In this document: piece after piece, positions 46,001-57,780 of the stretch
Numbering within the stretch: the stretch's first letter is position 1
How the letters are laid out: each line of letters starts with the position of its first letter
Source of the DNA: Nocardiopsis mwathae
Lineage (GTDB): Bacteria > Actinomycetota > Actinomycetes > Streptosporangiales > Streptosporangiaceae
DNA: 64,000 nt
Direction of reading: 5' to 3'
Assembly: GCF_014201195.1 (NCBI RefSeq)
Contig: NZ_JACHDS010000001.1
Span: 682,001 to 746,000, forward strand
Program-made: the position numbers and the translations under genes
The notes under the pieces: model-generated
Databases searched by the model: none
The model's input: the letters and a program-made list of their open reading frames with translations, nothing else
What the model was told of the DNA's origin: nothing

Positions 46001-47198
46001 CATCGAACTGGAAGAGGTCGAGCAGTCCGTCGCCGAGCACCCGCGGGTCGCCGGGGCGGGGGCGGTCGTCGACGAGATCGCGCCGGGCAACCCGGTCATC
46101 CGCGGCTTCTACACCGTGCGCGGGGACGTCGGGGTCGACCCCGGGGAGCTGAAGTCCTTCCTGGGCCGGAGACTGCCCGCCCACATGGTCCCCGCCACCC
46201 TCACGGCGGTGCCCGCGCTGCCGACGACCACGAGCGGGAAGATCGACCGCCCGGCCCTGGCCCGCCTGGAGGCCGCGCCCCCCGGCGGCGACCGGGCCGA
46301 CGAGCCGTCCGGGGCGGTGGGCGAGGACCTGCTCATGTCCTGGAAGGCGGTGCTCGGCGACGTGCCGATCGGCCCGGCTCACAGCTTCTTCGACCTGGGC
46401 GGCAACTCCTTCAGCCTCGTCCTGCTGCTGGAGCGGCTGAACGCCGTGTTCCCCGGGGTATTCGACGTCAGCGACCTGTTCGCCGAGCCGACCCTCGGCG
46501 GCCAGCAGCGGCTCTTGGAGCAGCGGCGGAACCGGCGCGACGACGCCGGGGTCGGCCTCGGCGTCCGGCTGCCTGCCGACTGGGCCGCCACCAGCCAGGG
46601 GGCCGAGGGCACCGCGGAGGCCACCCTGCCAGCCCGCGTCGGGGCCGTGCTGCACCGGAACGGCGCTGTCGGCGGCGCCGAGGCCCGGGCGCTGGCGCAC
46701 GCCGCGTTCGTCCTGGCCCTCGGCAAGACCCTGGACCGCGACGAGGTCGCCCTCCTCGTGGCGACCGCGCCTGGCCGGGCCGTCCCGGTCACGTTGGACC
46801 TGGCCGGGCGGACCGATCTCGCCGAACTGGTCGACGACTACGTGAAGGCCGTCGGTGACGTCGGCGGCGAAGTGGAGCTCGATCGGCTCCGGCCCGCCCG
46901 CGGCGAGGGCAGCAGGGCGGTCGTGCTGTGCACCGACCGCGGGCGGGCCGACCACGGCGGCCTGCTCCGGCACGCCGACCTCGTCTTGGGAACCGACGTG
47001 ACCGCCCGGTCGCCGACCGTGGCCCTCTCCCACCGGCGGGAGATCGCCTCCGAGGCCGTCCACCGGCTGCTCGACGGCTACGTCCGGCTGCTGAGCGCCC
47101 TCGACCCGTCCGCAGCCGCCAGCCCCCGCACCGCACCCCGAGCGGCCGCCGCGCCGCCCGGGCACCCGCATCTCCCGGACCGGAAGGATCCGTCATGA
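37005..47198 (+). CDS. PKS-NRPS: AT-ACP-KS-AT-ACP-aminotransferase-C-A(Gly)-PCP-C remnant
   Basis: 3397 residues; start GTG 37005 or ATG 37020. Domains: AT1 about 90-440 (nucleophile S183 in GFSLGE, selectivity motif FPAH); ACP1 S499; KS1 565-985 (DTACSSS C733, EAHGSGT, NLGHLES); AT2 1080-1430 (S1172 in GHSIGE, motif HPLH); ACP2 S1508; class III aminotransferase 1640-2115 (PLP lysine K1939 in LYGKLVGGG); C 2140-2565 (HHIIVDG, H2269); A 2580-3090 (FTSGSTG at 2746; specificity residues read D-I-L-Q-V-G-V-I-W, glycine-like); PCP S3135; then about 200 residues like the C-terminal lobe of a condensation domain, without HHxxxDG. It should load a unit, extend once, turn the beta-keto into a beta-amine, and condense with glycine. 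It overlaps the next gene by ATGA. Confidence 0.93.
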   Translation: MRVVAMTAPWILSAPSRRALRDRAARLLRKVDKGEAGSPDAVGSLTSTRLARAHRAVLLPHGDDWREPLAAVAKGRPSPRAIQGVAGEDTRPVFVFPGQGTVFPGMCVGLLDAFPVFARRIGECDDALAPYVDWSLVDLLRGAGKQQLQRPDVVEPVLFSIMVALADLWRQHGVEPGGAVGFSLGEIAAACVTGALPLDEAARIAVLWSRAHVPMVGQGCMAMLGLTVDEVQERFGARGGGPADTPDPAGTSAAASADEAVDVAGIFAPRSVVVSGTGPVIDRIVEDLRDEGTYAQKLSVEFPAHSPRVEPQREALLASLGSVRPRTTELPFYTSTIGGRTDAADLDAGFWYRNLRNPVMYEQAARAALADGHRALVEISAHPVLVRPTKEVAAALGDEVPVIGTLRRDRQGPDRFAVSLAEAWVHGVPVDWGRLLPASASAFELSASSAHAGPVTGEHGVVDEVVSYIVGELEDRPSGDPALDARMREANLFDLGLDSIRLVSLQARIERRLGLRLESTCIIDNPEPTALVEEIRRTRAASGVARAVAPRSAPPPAPAPAPPEAADAIAIVGMGMRLPGGIADRERLWEVLSGGIDVVGPVPDDRWAHSPLDLSEVTTTQGGYLSGVDRFDPGFFGISPSEAELIDPQQRLLLELTWEAFEDAGLDPYAAGAAGRVGTFVGIYNNDYRQVGQNLGYTHEAYTYTGNMANAAPGRVSYTFGFQGPSMAVDTACSSSLYALHLGGQELRRGGCDLVVAAGVNLILSPEGHMSWSRLGALSPSGRCRSFDAGADGYIRSEGGVVVLLKRLADAERDGDDVLAVLRGSAVSHNGRSGGFTVPSGAAQSRVITDAMADAGVGIEDVSYVEAHGSGTPVGDPQEINSLARVFAERSSKIGVGSVKSNLGHLESAAGMAALCKVVAGLHKGRLPATLHFRAGNPLIDWDAAPVEVVTGEVPWDPPNGRRIAGISSFGVSGTNAHVVVEEYPARGELRRPATAVGAPRLVPVSANSDAALRTGLGALAEWSGGTGADLDDVAHTLGRRRGLKHRKALVCSSMEELRAVAGADPGEEGEPADPRGARPVFVFSGQGTQYPGMARELYDGAEEFRRELDGLDRAFRRAAGISLLEAMFDERGGGPFASPLYTQPMIFSVGLALARYWAAWGVRPAAVIGHSIGEYAAACFAGAMSREQAVELVAHRARVVADSPVEGAMATLLCSADRARELLAATPDVSLAAVNTSENVTVSGSADGLATVLKTARRQRVFTERLEVSHPLHSALLAPAAERLRERIGGWSFDAPSTTWISAQTARPVTPESPVDAAHWARHMVEPVLFREAVAVAVGTGSGTFVEIGATATLGGLVAQEFGDGVVVLPSLRKTRSDLRQFLETAGRLWELGAELNPGRLAGAGRLLHDLPHTPFDRRRIWYRDRADGPAAAAPAADVSAAVAEAVPQVGPAHGPQEEDAAPAGARLAAEEQAVGEVLARELSEVTGVEAAELDPGVELFALGVDSLMLVQFGKRIEKHYALDIPITTFFQSLHTVGQVTEFVLRNRPEPEPSPEPDTPVDARPDPRQGPQRGLPSAAGTGGPDGAALPALSAGRGAPPGSGHEAVIHAQLDLMREQLRLLGGEEAGPGPGGGPSAPALPESRKVGTYDNNISLTDDDLTPRQRGFITDFIARYTARTAGSQAYARTHRGHLADWINSLNFDTNLKETSYPLVSSRSQGAEFWDVDGNRYVDTGIGYGVHFFGHQPDFVMRAVREQLEAGYELGPQNRVAGEVAELIHEMTGAERVAFCNTGTEAVMVALRLARAVSGRDGIVRFTDSYHGGSDAVLAESDGTDSVPLTIGIPPAMVEDTTVLRYGAEESLERIRRQAGHLAAVLVEPVQSRNPGLQPAEFLRELRQICTEHGIALIFDEMLVGFRLELGGAQAYFGVESDMSLYGKLVGGGMPVGIVAGKGTYLDAVDGGAYSDVDDSRPAVPTTFFAGTFCKHPLTMAACRAVLTTLKEGGEERIAELNRFTDDFVRRANDLFDREEVPIRLSHCASMYKYENVAPRDVARMTLTTNLFFKLLAHHGVFVWERRSGYFSLAHTEEHKERILAAFRTAVQEIRAGGFDFRRSPSAARTGGGASATGASGAADVPAAVRDASGTSALSAEERRVYVNSRMRGGNEAYQVPARLRFDGRLDPDRVEAAFRDIARRHPKLRSRYEIDTGDLVCRVIPEVETESHIFDGADAQEVADVMNAPLDLARAPLWRYGIVVGPDGADDLVVSFHHIIVDGRGLELIIGELADHLTNGRLTGVGEAADYTEFVRIRSDLPDRPDYEDHRQWWLREFTPLPPALALPTDAPRPAVGDFSGHHCYSVIDPEVHKAALEVVHRHRTTPFLFYLSLWSVLLARTGGESDLCVGVPLDRRALGPFEGTVGMFAQSLPLRLQPTSRTRLSDHLRQVRDTCLAAIEHAPYPYDTLIEELGLERDHGRNPLFDTMFIYTNARDRERRFGDLTATTVDFGMRGSMLDMTLELTERDEGLFIDLNHSGILGEERIAGLLERFHTLVARAVEDPDRMIGEIPLIGDEVAGRLMAWGTGPSEDDVPGLAEQLDRAFAENATRPAIRFRGEVTTYAGLAERAGRLAALLRGAGVGRGDQVGLLLPRSPELVAAMLAVHRIGAAWLPMDAADPPQRLRAVVEDAGAATVLCTPEGAAALRADGPEVQEAGGEPGRTVLTVGVRDLPAPDAVPPEPEEAGDLAYTIFTSGSTGRPKGVTVTRGALANFLWGMPRALGWEGSATVACLTTPSFDIHILETLMTLVTGGTVAMADDGQARTPAAIAEFAAANGVDRLQMTPSRLRMLCADPGAARTALGPLETLVVGGEAFPEDLLPDLRNRTQCRIFNVYGPTETCIWSSAKELTGRGPATIGTPIANTVFYVLDDDLQLVPEGAEGDLWIGGDGVSPGYLNRPELTRGAFRDDPFGPGRIYRTGDRALWREGEVHCLGRRDNQVKVRGYRIELEEVEQSVAEHPRVAGAGAVVDEIAPGNPVIRGFYTVRGDVGVDPGELKSFLGRRLPAHMVPATLTAVPALPTTTSGKIDRPALARLEAAPPGGDRADEPSGAVGEDLLMSWKAVLGDVPIGPAHSFFDLGGNSFSLVLLLERLNAVFPGVFDVSDLFAEPTLGGQQRLLEQRRNRRDDAGVGLGVRLPADWAATSQGAEGTAEATLPARVGAVLHRNGAVGGAEARALAHAAFVLALGKTLDRDEVALLVATAPGRAVPVTLDLAGRTDLAELVDDYVKAVGDVGGEVELDRLRPARGEGSRAVVLCTDRGRADHGGLLRHADLVLGTDVTARSPTVALSHRREIASEAVHRLLDGYVRLLSALDPSAAASPRTAPRAAAAPPGHPHLPDRKDPS

Positions 47199-48436
47199 CC
47201 AATCTCGCGCTCGTGTTCCCCGGCCAGGGGTCCCAGTTCTCCGGAATGGGCCGCGCCTGGTACGACGCACACGGCAGTGTGCGCGACCGCTTCGAGCAGG
47301 CCTCGGAGATCGTCGGCTACTCGCTCGCCGACCTCTGCTTCACCGCGCCGCCGGCCGAGCTCACCCGCACGCGCCATGCGCAGGTCGCACTGCTGGTCCT
47401 GGGCTACGGCATGTACGAGGTGGTTGTCGGGGACCGCAGGCCGCCCGTCTCGGCCATGGCCGGGCACAGCCTGGGCGAGATCACGGCGCTGCTCGCGGCC
47501 GGGGCCTTGGACTTCGAGGACGCGGTGCGCCTGGTCAAGGTCCGCGGCGAGGCCATGGAGGCCTACACCGCCGAGGGCGACACCGGGATGGTCGCGGCCC
47601 TGCGGACGCCGGCGTCCCAGGTGGAGAAGTGGGTGGAGGAGTTCAACGCCGGGGGCCACGGCGTGCAGGTGGCCAACTACAACGCCGAGCAGCAGACCGT
47701 GCTGGCCGGGACGCGCGAGGAACTGCGGGCGCTGACCGCAGTGCTGGAGGAGCGCGGGGCCAGGGTCGCCAGGCTCAGTGTGGCCGGCGCCTTCCACAGC
47801 CGACACATGGACGGCGCCGTCCCCGCCTATGTGGACGAGCTCGACCGGATCGCGTTCACCGAGCCGTCCGTCCCGGTCTACAGCACTGTCACGGGACGGG
47901 CGTACGAGAGCGCCCGGGAGATCAGGGAGGCGCTCTCCGTCCAGCTCACCGCCCCGGTCCGGTGGGAGACCGTGGTGTCCGCGCTGACCGCCGCCGACGT
48001 CACCGTGTGGATCGAGGTGGGCCCCAAGAACGTCCTCACCAAGCTGATCGCCGGCTCCGGGGCGGTCGCGCACAGCCTCGACGACGACGCCGGGGCGGCC
48101 TACGCCGCGCTCGACCGGGTCGCAGAGGAGCGCGCGAACCGCCCGGGTCTCGTCGGCCTGTGCCTGGGGGCGGCCGCCGCGACCCGGAACCGGAACTTCG
48201 ACGACGAGGAGTACGCCGCCGGGGTGGTCGCCCCCTACCGCCGGCTCCAGGAGCTCGCCTCTGCCGGGGCCGGGGAGCCCACTAGCGAGCAGCGGTGCGA
48301 GGCCCTCGACCTCCTGCGCACGATCATGGAGACCAAAGGGGTGCCGGACGCCGAGCAGGAGGAGCGGATCTCGTCGATCCTGCGGCGCACCGGCCAGACC
48401 GCGGTGTACGCGCCGACCGGGGCGGCGGTGAGATGA
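47195..48436 (+). CDS. Stand-alone malonyl-CoA:ACP acyltransferase (trans-AT), FenF/ItuD-like
   Basis: A 413-residue discrete acyltransferase. It has LALVFPGQGSQFSGMG at the start, active-site AGHSLGEITALLAAGAL, the SRHM-type histidine region AGAFHSRHMDG, and VGPKNVLTKLI. A C-terminal extension of about 120 residues (CLGAAAATRNRNFDDEEYAAGVVAPYRRLQEL, then EALDLLRTIMETKGVPDAEQEE) is like that of FenF and ItuD, which serve mycosubtilin and iturin synthases. It should supply malonyl units in trans to the AT-less modules downstream. ATG 47195 overlaps the megasynthase stop; GGAAGGA lies upstream. Confidence 0.92.
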   Translation: MTNLALVFPGQGSQFSGMGRAWYDAHGSVRDRFEQASEIVGYSLADLCFTAPPAELTRTRHAQVALLVLGYGMYEVVVGDRRPPVSAMAGHSLGEITALLAAGALDFEDAVRLVKVRGEAMEAYTAEGDTGMVAALRTPASQVEKWVEEFNAGGHGVQVANYNAEQQTVLAGTREELRALTAVLEERGARVARLSVAGAFHSRHMDGAVPAYVDELDRIAFTEPSVPVYSTVTGRAYESAREIREALSVQLTAPVRWETVVSALTAADVTVWIEVGPKNVLTKLIAGSGAVAHSLDDDAGAAYAALDRVAEERANRPGLVGLCLGAAAATRNRNFDDEEYAAGVVAPYRRLQELASAGAGEPTSEQRCEALDLLRTIMETKGVPDAEQEERISSILRRTGQTAVYAPTGAAVR

Positions 48437-51400
48437 ACTCTCTGCTGTCCATAGGCGACCTGGACATGGGCGAGCTCCCCGAGGACGCCGACGTGCGCAT
48501 CGAGTACTCCGGGGCCGACCGTACGGGTGCCCCGGTCGCCGTCATCGGGATGAGCGGGCGGGTGGGCGACGCCCCCGACCTCGACCGGTTCTGGGAGATG
48601 GTGGCGGGCCGCGAGCGCGGCCACCGCGAGCTGTCCGAGGAGCGGCGGGCCGACGTCGACGCCTACCTCGCGGCCCGCGGGGCGCCGCCGCCCGCCCCCG
48701 AACGCTACTGGGGCGGCACCCGACTGCCCTCCGTGGCGGAGTTCGACCACCGGTTCTTCTCCATGTCCCGGCAGGAGGCCCGGTTCGTCGACCCCGACCA
48801 GCGGATCTTCCTGGAGACCGCCTGGGCCGCGCTGGAAGATGCCGGACGCCTGAACGCCGAGATCCGGGGCCAGAGGGTCGGGGTCTACGCGGGCATGTCG
48901 AGCGACTTCGGCGAGGACTACCGGACGATGCTCCAGGCCGTTGCGCCCGGCGCCCCGGAGGTGTCCGTCGCCGGGAACGTCCAGTCGATCATCGGCAGCA
49001 GGATCGCCTACCTGCTGAACCTGCGGGGGCCGTCGATGCTCGTCGACACCGCCTGCTCCTCGGGCCTGGTCGCCGTGCACACCGCCTGCCGCGCTATCCA
49101 GCGCGGGGACTGCGACACGGCGATCGTCGGCGCGGTCAACAGTGACTTGCTCCCGGTCGTCGCCGACGGCTCGGGCATCGGCATCAAGGACCTCCAGGAC
49201 ACCTCCTCCCGTGACGGCCGCACACGGACCTTCGACCGCAAGAGCGACGGGACGAGCGCGGCCGAGGGCTGCATCGTCTTCGTCCTCAAGGCGCTCGACC
49301 GGGCCCGAAGCGACGGCGACGCCGTCCGCGCGGTCATCCTGGGCGGCGCGGTCAACCAGGACGGGGCCTCCAACGGCATCACCGCCCCCAACGCGGACGC
49401 GCAGGCCGACCTCATCGACGCGGCGCTCGCCGACGCCGGGGTGGAGGCCGAACAGGTCAGCTACATCGAGGCGCACGGCACCGCGACCCGCCTGGGCGAC
49501 CCGGTCGAGGTCGGCGGGATCGAGCGGGCGTTCTCCCGGCACACCTCGCGCAAGCAGTTCTGCGGCATCGGCACCGTAAAGACGAACATCGGCCACATGG
49601 ACAACGCCTCCGGCCTGGCGGGCCTGGCCAAGGTGGTGCTGTCGATGCGGCACCGGACCCTCCCGGCGAGCCTGGGATTCGAGGAGCCCAACCCCAACAT
49701 CGCCTTCCCGCTGTCGCCGGTGTACGTCAACGACCGCACCGTGCCGTGGGGGAGCGGCCCGGACGACACCCTGTACGCGGGGATCAGCAGTTTCGGCCTG
49801 AGCGGGACCAACTGCCACCTCATCGTGCGCAGCGCCGACCCGGAGCCCGAGCCGGACCCCGGTCCCGGGCAGGGGGCGGCCTCCGGCCCCTGGGTGCTCC
49901 CGCTGAGCGCCCCGGACGCCGCGGGCCTCCGGCGGCTGGTGGAGCGGTATCGGGCGTTCCTGAGCGGGAACGACGTGCGCCTGGCGAACCTGTGCCACAC
50001 CGCGGCGACGGGACGCCTGCACCACCGGTGCAGAGCCGCGTTCGTGTGTGAGGACAAGGAGGAGCTGCTGGCGCTCCTCGGGCGCTTCGTCGACGGCGCC
50101 CGCGACGGCCGGGACGCCGGCGGCACCAATGGTGAAGACGTCGAAGACGGCACCGGCGACATCGCCACCGGGGAGTTCCGGCTCGCGGCGGGCGACGGCG
50201 GTCGGCGCGGCTCCTGCGCCCTGACCGCCGACGAGCAGGAGCGGCTGGGCCGCGAGGCCGCGCGGCTGCTCGACGGGGCGCCCGACCGCGACGGGCTGCG
50301 GCGCCTGGCCCGCCTCTACGTCCGCGGCGCCGACGTCGACTGGCGGCGGGCCGCGGCGCCAGGCGCCCGCCGGATCCCGCTGCCGACCTATCCGTTCGAG
50401 CGCTCGCGCTGCTGGTTCCGGGCCGAGGGACCCGAGCACCGGGGCGGGATCGCCGCGGGGCTGCGCACGGTGCGCTCCCTGGACCGGGACATCGCCGTGT
50501 GCCGGCTCTCCCCGCAGCGGTTCTGGGAGCTCTCTGACCACCGGATCGATGGGGTCAGCGTGCTTCCCGGCACCGGGGTCCTGGAGCTGGTCGTGCAGGC
50601 CGCGCAGCGGTTCGGCCACGCCGGCGGCGGCATGAGGCTGCGGAACCTGCGGTTCACCACGCCGCTCGCGGTCGACGACGGTTCGGAGTCCGAGGTCCAC
50701 ATCGTCTTCGGCCCGGCCGACGGGACCGGCACCGTCCGCGAGGTCACCGTCGCCTGCCGGGGCGAGGACGGCGCATGGGTCCGCAATGCCACCGCCGAAC
50801 TCGCCGTCGCGCCGGCCGTCGGGACCCCGGAGCCGGTCGACGTGGAGGGCTTGCGGCGTCGACTGGACCGCGAACTGGCCTACGACGATCGGCTCGACCG
50901 GTCCAACGGGCTGGTGCTGGGCGAGCGGTGGACCGGGAGCCTGCGGGGCGGCCGGGCCGACCCCGAGGCCACCGAGATGCTCTACGAACTGGAGCTGCCG
51001 AGCCGCTTTCACGGCGAGACCGGCGACTACCACCTGCACCCGGCGCTGCTGGACACGCTGATCAACGCGGCCAACGGCCTCTACGACGAGGAACGGCTCT
51101 ACCTACCGCTCTCCTACGGGGCCCTGACGGTCCACGGACCGCTGCCGGCCCGCGTGCTGGCGCACTTCCGCAAGCGCCCCTCCTCGGTCGAGGGCCGCCT
51201 GTACGCCTTCGACGTGACGGTCACCGACCCCGTCGGCCGGGCGGTGCTGACGGTGGACAACTACTGCATTAAGTCGGCGGCCGACCTCGACCTGGACGGC
51301 TCGGGCGGATACGGGTACGTGCAGGCCTACCGGGAGGCGGCCCCGCCGGCCGCTGCCGGCGCCGCCCCGGGCACCGGGCCCGCGGCGGCCGGCCCGGTTC

Positions 51401-53088
51401 TGCTCTGCGGCGACTTCGGCCCGATGCTCGCCCCGCTCACCGGCGAGCTCAGGTCGGCCGGCCACGAGGTCGTGCACGCGTCCGCCGGCGGCGTCGGCGA
51501 CCGGATCGGCGAAGGCGCCGCGTTTGCCTTCGCGATCGCGGCCGACCTGGGGGACCCCGGTGCTCCCCTGACCGAGCGGGCGGTCGGTCCGGTCGACCGG
51601 ACCGTCTCCGTCCTCAAGCAGCTGTCCGCGCGCCGGCCGGAGCTCGTCGGCGGCCTGCTGGCCGTGACCCGGAACGCGCTCTCCGTCACCGGCGCGGAGG
51701 CCGCGCCCGACCCCGGACAGGCGGGCGTGCTCGGCCTGATGAGGGTCGCCGCCCTGGAGTACCGGTCCCTGAGCGTGCGCTGCGTCGACATCGACGAGCA
51801 CACCCCGCCGGGGGCCCTGGTCTCCGAGATGCGCGCCGCCGACCGGCCGCCGCTGCTGTTCTACCGCGGCGAGCGGCCCTACAGACCGGTCGTCGAGCGG
51901 AGCGCCGCCGCGCTGCGGCCCGGGGCGCCGGAGGCGGTGGCCCCCCCGGACGGCGCGACCGTCGTCTCGGGCGGTACGGGCGGCCTGGGCGCCGCCGTGG
52001 CCCGGGACCTGGCCCGGCAGGGCTTCCGGAACATCGTCCTGCTGGGCTCGGAGCGGCCGGCCCCGGACGCCGCACCCGCGTTCGGGCCGCAGGACGACCC
52101 CGCCGTGGCCGAGGTCGTCCGGCTGGACATGGGGGACCCGCGGGCGGTCGAGCGCACCGTCGGCGGGCTCCGGGAACGCTACGGCCGGATCGGCGGCGTG
52201 CTCCACCTCGCCGGCCGGCCGGGCGTCGGGTTCCTGCACACCAAGACCACCGAGGAGTTCATGGCCGTGTACCGCCCCAAGGCGGTGGGTGGCGTCGCGC
52301 TCCACGAGGCCACCCGGGACGACGCGCCGGACTTCTTCGTGGTGTTCTCCAGCGTGGCCGGGCTCCTGCCCGCCCAGGGCCAGACCGACTACACCGCCGC
52401 GAACCTGGCGCTCGACAGCCTGGCGCAGCTCCGCAGCGCCCGGAGCCTGCCCGCACTGAGTCTGCAGTGGCCCGCGTGGCGGGAGACCGGGATGGCCGAG
52501 CGCCTGGGCGCCGTGGACGAGGACGAGCTCTTCCCCCCGGTGGCCCCCGACGAGGGGACCGGACTCCTCCGGGCGCTCCTGGCAGGGCGGGACCACCCGG
52601 CGGTCGTCATGCCCGGCCGGAAGCGGCCAGCGGCGGGGCCGGACCGGCCCGGCGCGGGCGACCCCGCCGGCGCGGCGGGTGCGGCCGGCGTCCGGCCCGT
52701 CGTCCTCCACGGCCTGGACCGGGTCGGCGCCGTCGAGCAGGCCGTCGCCGAGATCTGGGCGCGGACGCTGGAGGTCGCGGAGCTGGACGCCTACGAGGAG
52801 TTCGACCACCTCGGCGGCAATTCGCTGCTGACTTCGCAGATGCTGCGGTACTACGACGAGCGCTTTCCGAACGTCATGGACATCACCGACCTGTTCCGGT
52901 TCACCACCATCGCCGACCAGACGGCGTTCGTCGCCTCGCGTCTGGGACCGGCGGCGGAGGAAGCCGATAGTGCCGGCGGCGGGCCGCGACCGGAGACCAG
53001 CGCAGCCGGTACCGACGACCTCGACCGGCTGCTGGACCTGGTGGAGCAGGGAGAGATTTCGGTGGAGGAGACCCGTGGCCTTCTGTAG
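48433..53088 (+). CDS. trans-AT PKS module KS-DH-KR-ACP
   Basis: 1551 residues, starting with an ATGA overlap with the AT gene. KS about 35-465 (DTACSSG, C208; EAHGTAT; NIGHMDN); no AT domain, only a KS-AT-linker-like stretch ending YPFERSRCWF; DH 690-970 (H703 in HRIDGVSVLP, D874 in HPALLDTLIN, where N stands at the usual Q/H position); KR 1080-1400 (GGTGGLGAAV, FSSVAGL, Y1320 in TDYTAAN); ACP with S1464 in LGGNSLLT. The KR lacks the LDD-type aspartate (GRPGVG), which points to an A-type. The C-terminus DRLLDLVEQGEISVEETRGLL looks like a docking helix pair. It predicts extension of the glycyl chain and alkene formation. Confidence 0.93.
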   Translation: MNSLLSIGDLDMGELPEDADVRIEYSGADRTGAPVAVIGMSGRVGDAPDLDRFWEMVAGRERGHRELSEERRADVDAYLAARGAPPPAPERYWGGTRLPSVAEFDHRFFSMSRQEARFVDPDQRIFLETAWAALEDAGRLNAEIRGQRVGVYAGMSSDFGEDYRTMLQAVAPGAPEVSVAGNVQSIIGSRIAYLLNLRGPSMLVDTACSSGLVAVHTACRAIQRGDCDTAIVGAVNSDLLPVVADGSGIGIKDLQDTSSRDGRTRTFDRKSDGTSAAEGCIVFVLKALDRARSDGDAVRAVILGGAVNQDGASNGITAPNADAQADLIDAALADAGVEAEQVSYIEAHGTATRLGDPVEVGGIERAFSRHTSRKQFCGIGTVKTNIGHMDNASGLAGLAKVVLSMRHRTLPASLGFEEPNPNIAFPLSPVYVNDRTVPWGSGPDDTLYAGISSFGLSGTNCHLIVRSADPEPEPDPGPGQGAASGPWVLPLSAPDAAGLRRLVERYRAFLSGNDVRLANLCHTAATGRLHHRCRAAFVCEDKEELLALLGRFVDGARDGRDAGGTNGEDVEDGTGDIATGEFRLAAGDGGRRGSCALTADEQERLGREAARLLDGAPDRDGLRRLARLYVRGADVDWRRAAAPGARRIPLPTYPFERSRCWFRAEGPEHRGGIAAGLRTVRSLDRDIAVCRLSPQRFWELSDHRIDGVSVLPGTGVLELVVQAAQRFGHAGGGMRLRNLRFTTPLAVDDGSESEVHIVFGPADGTGTVREVTVACRGEDGAWVRNATAELAVAPAVGTPEPVDVEGLRRRLDRELAYDDRLDRSNGLVLGERWTGSLRGGRADPEATEMLYELELPSRFHGETGDYHLHPALLDTLINAANGLYDEERLYLPLSYGALTVHGPLPARVLAHFRKRPSSVEGRLYAFDVTVTDPVGRAVLTVDNYCIKSAADLDLDGSGGYGYVQAYREAAPPAAAGAAPGTGPAAAGPVLLCGDFGPMLAPLTGELRSAGHEVVHASAGGVGDRIGEGAAFAFAIAADLGDPGAPLTERAVGPVDRTVSVLKQLSARRPELVGGLLAVTRNALSVTGAEAAPDPGQAGVLGLMRVAALEYRSLSVRCVDIDEHTPPGALVSEMRAADRPPLLFYRGERPYRPVVERSAAALRPGAPEAVAPPDGATVVSGGTGGLGAAVARDLARQGFRNIVLLGSERPAPDAAPAFGPQDDPAVAEVVRLDMGDPRAVERTVGGLRERYGRIGGVLHLAGRPGVGFLHTKTTEEFMAVYRPKAVGGVALHEATRDDAPDFFVVFSSVAGLLPAQGQTDYTAANLALDSLAQLRSARSLPALSLQWPAWRETGMAERLGAVDEDELFPPVAPDEGTGLLRALLAGRDHPAVVMPGRKRPAAGPDRPGAGDPAGAAGAAGVRPVVLHGLDRVGAVEQAVAEIWARTLEVAELDAYEEFDHLGGNSLLTSQMLRYYDERFPNVMDITDLFRFTTIADQTAFVASRLGPAAEEADSAGGGPRPETSAAGTDDLDRLLDLVEQGEISVEETRGLL

Positions 53089-53124
53089 CCAGACCGAGCC
53101 CGTTCGACAGAATCGGAATGCCAG

Positions 53125-57776
<4,652 letters not shown>

Positions 57777-57780
<4 letters not shown>

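Noticed and set aside
47195-48436. Housekeeping FabD for fatty-acid synthesis
   Set aside because: The start overlaps a megasynthase stop, the C-terminal extension matches FenF/ItuD-type ATs, and downstream modules lack ATs, so a pathway-specific trans-AT fits better.
48235-51039. Long minus-strand open frame opposite the first KS-DH-KR-ACP gene (similar ones at 51103-53532, 54022-56991 and 59565-62732)
   Set aside because: Same reason: antisense shadow of PKS coding sequence, with no motifs and no ribosome sites.
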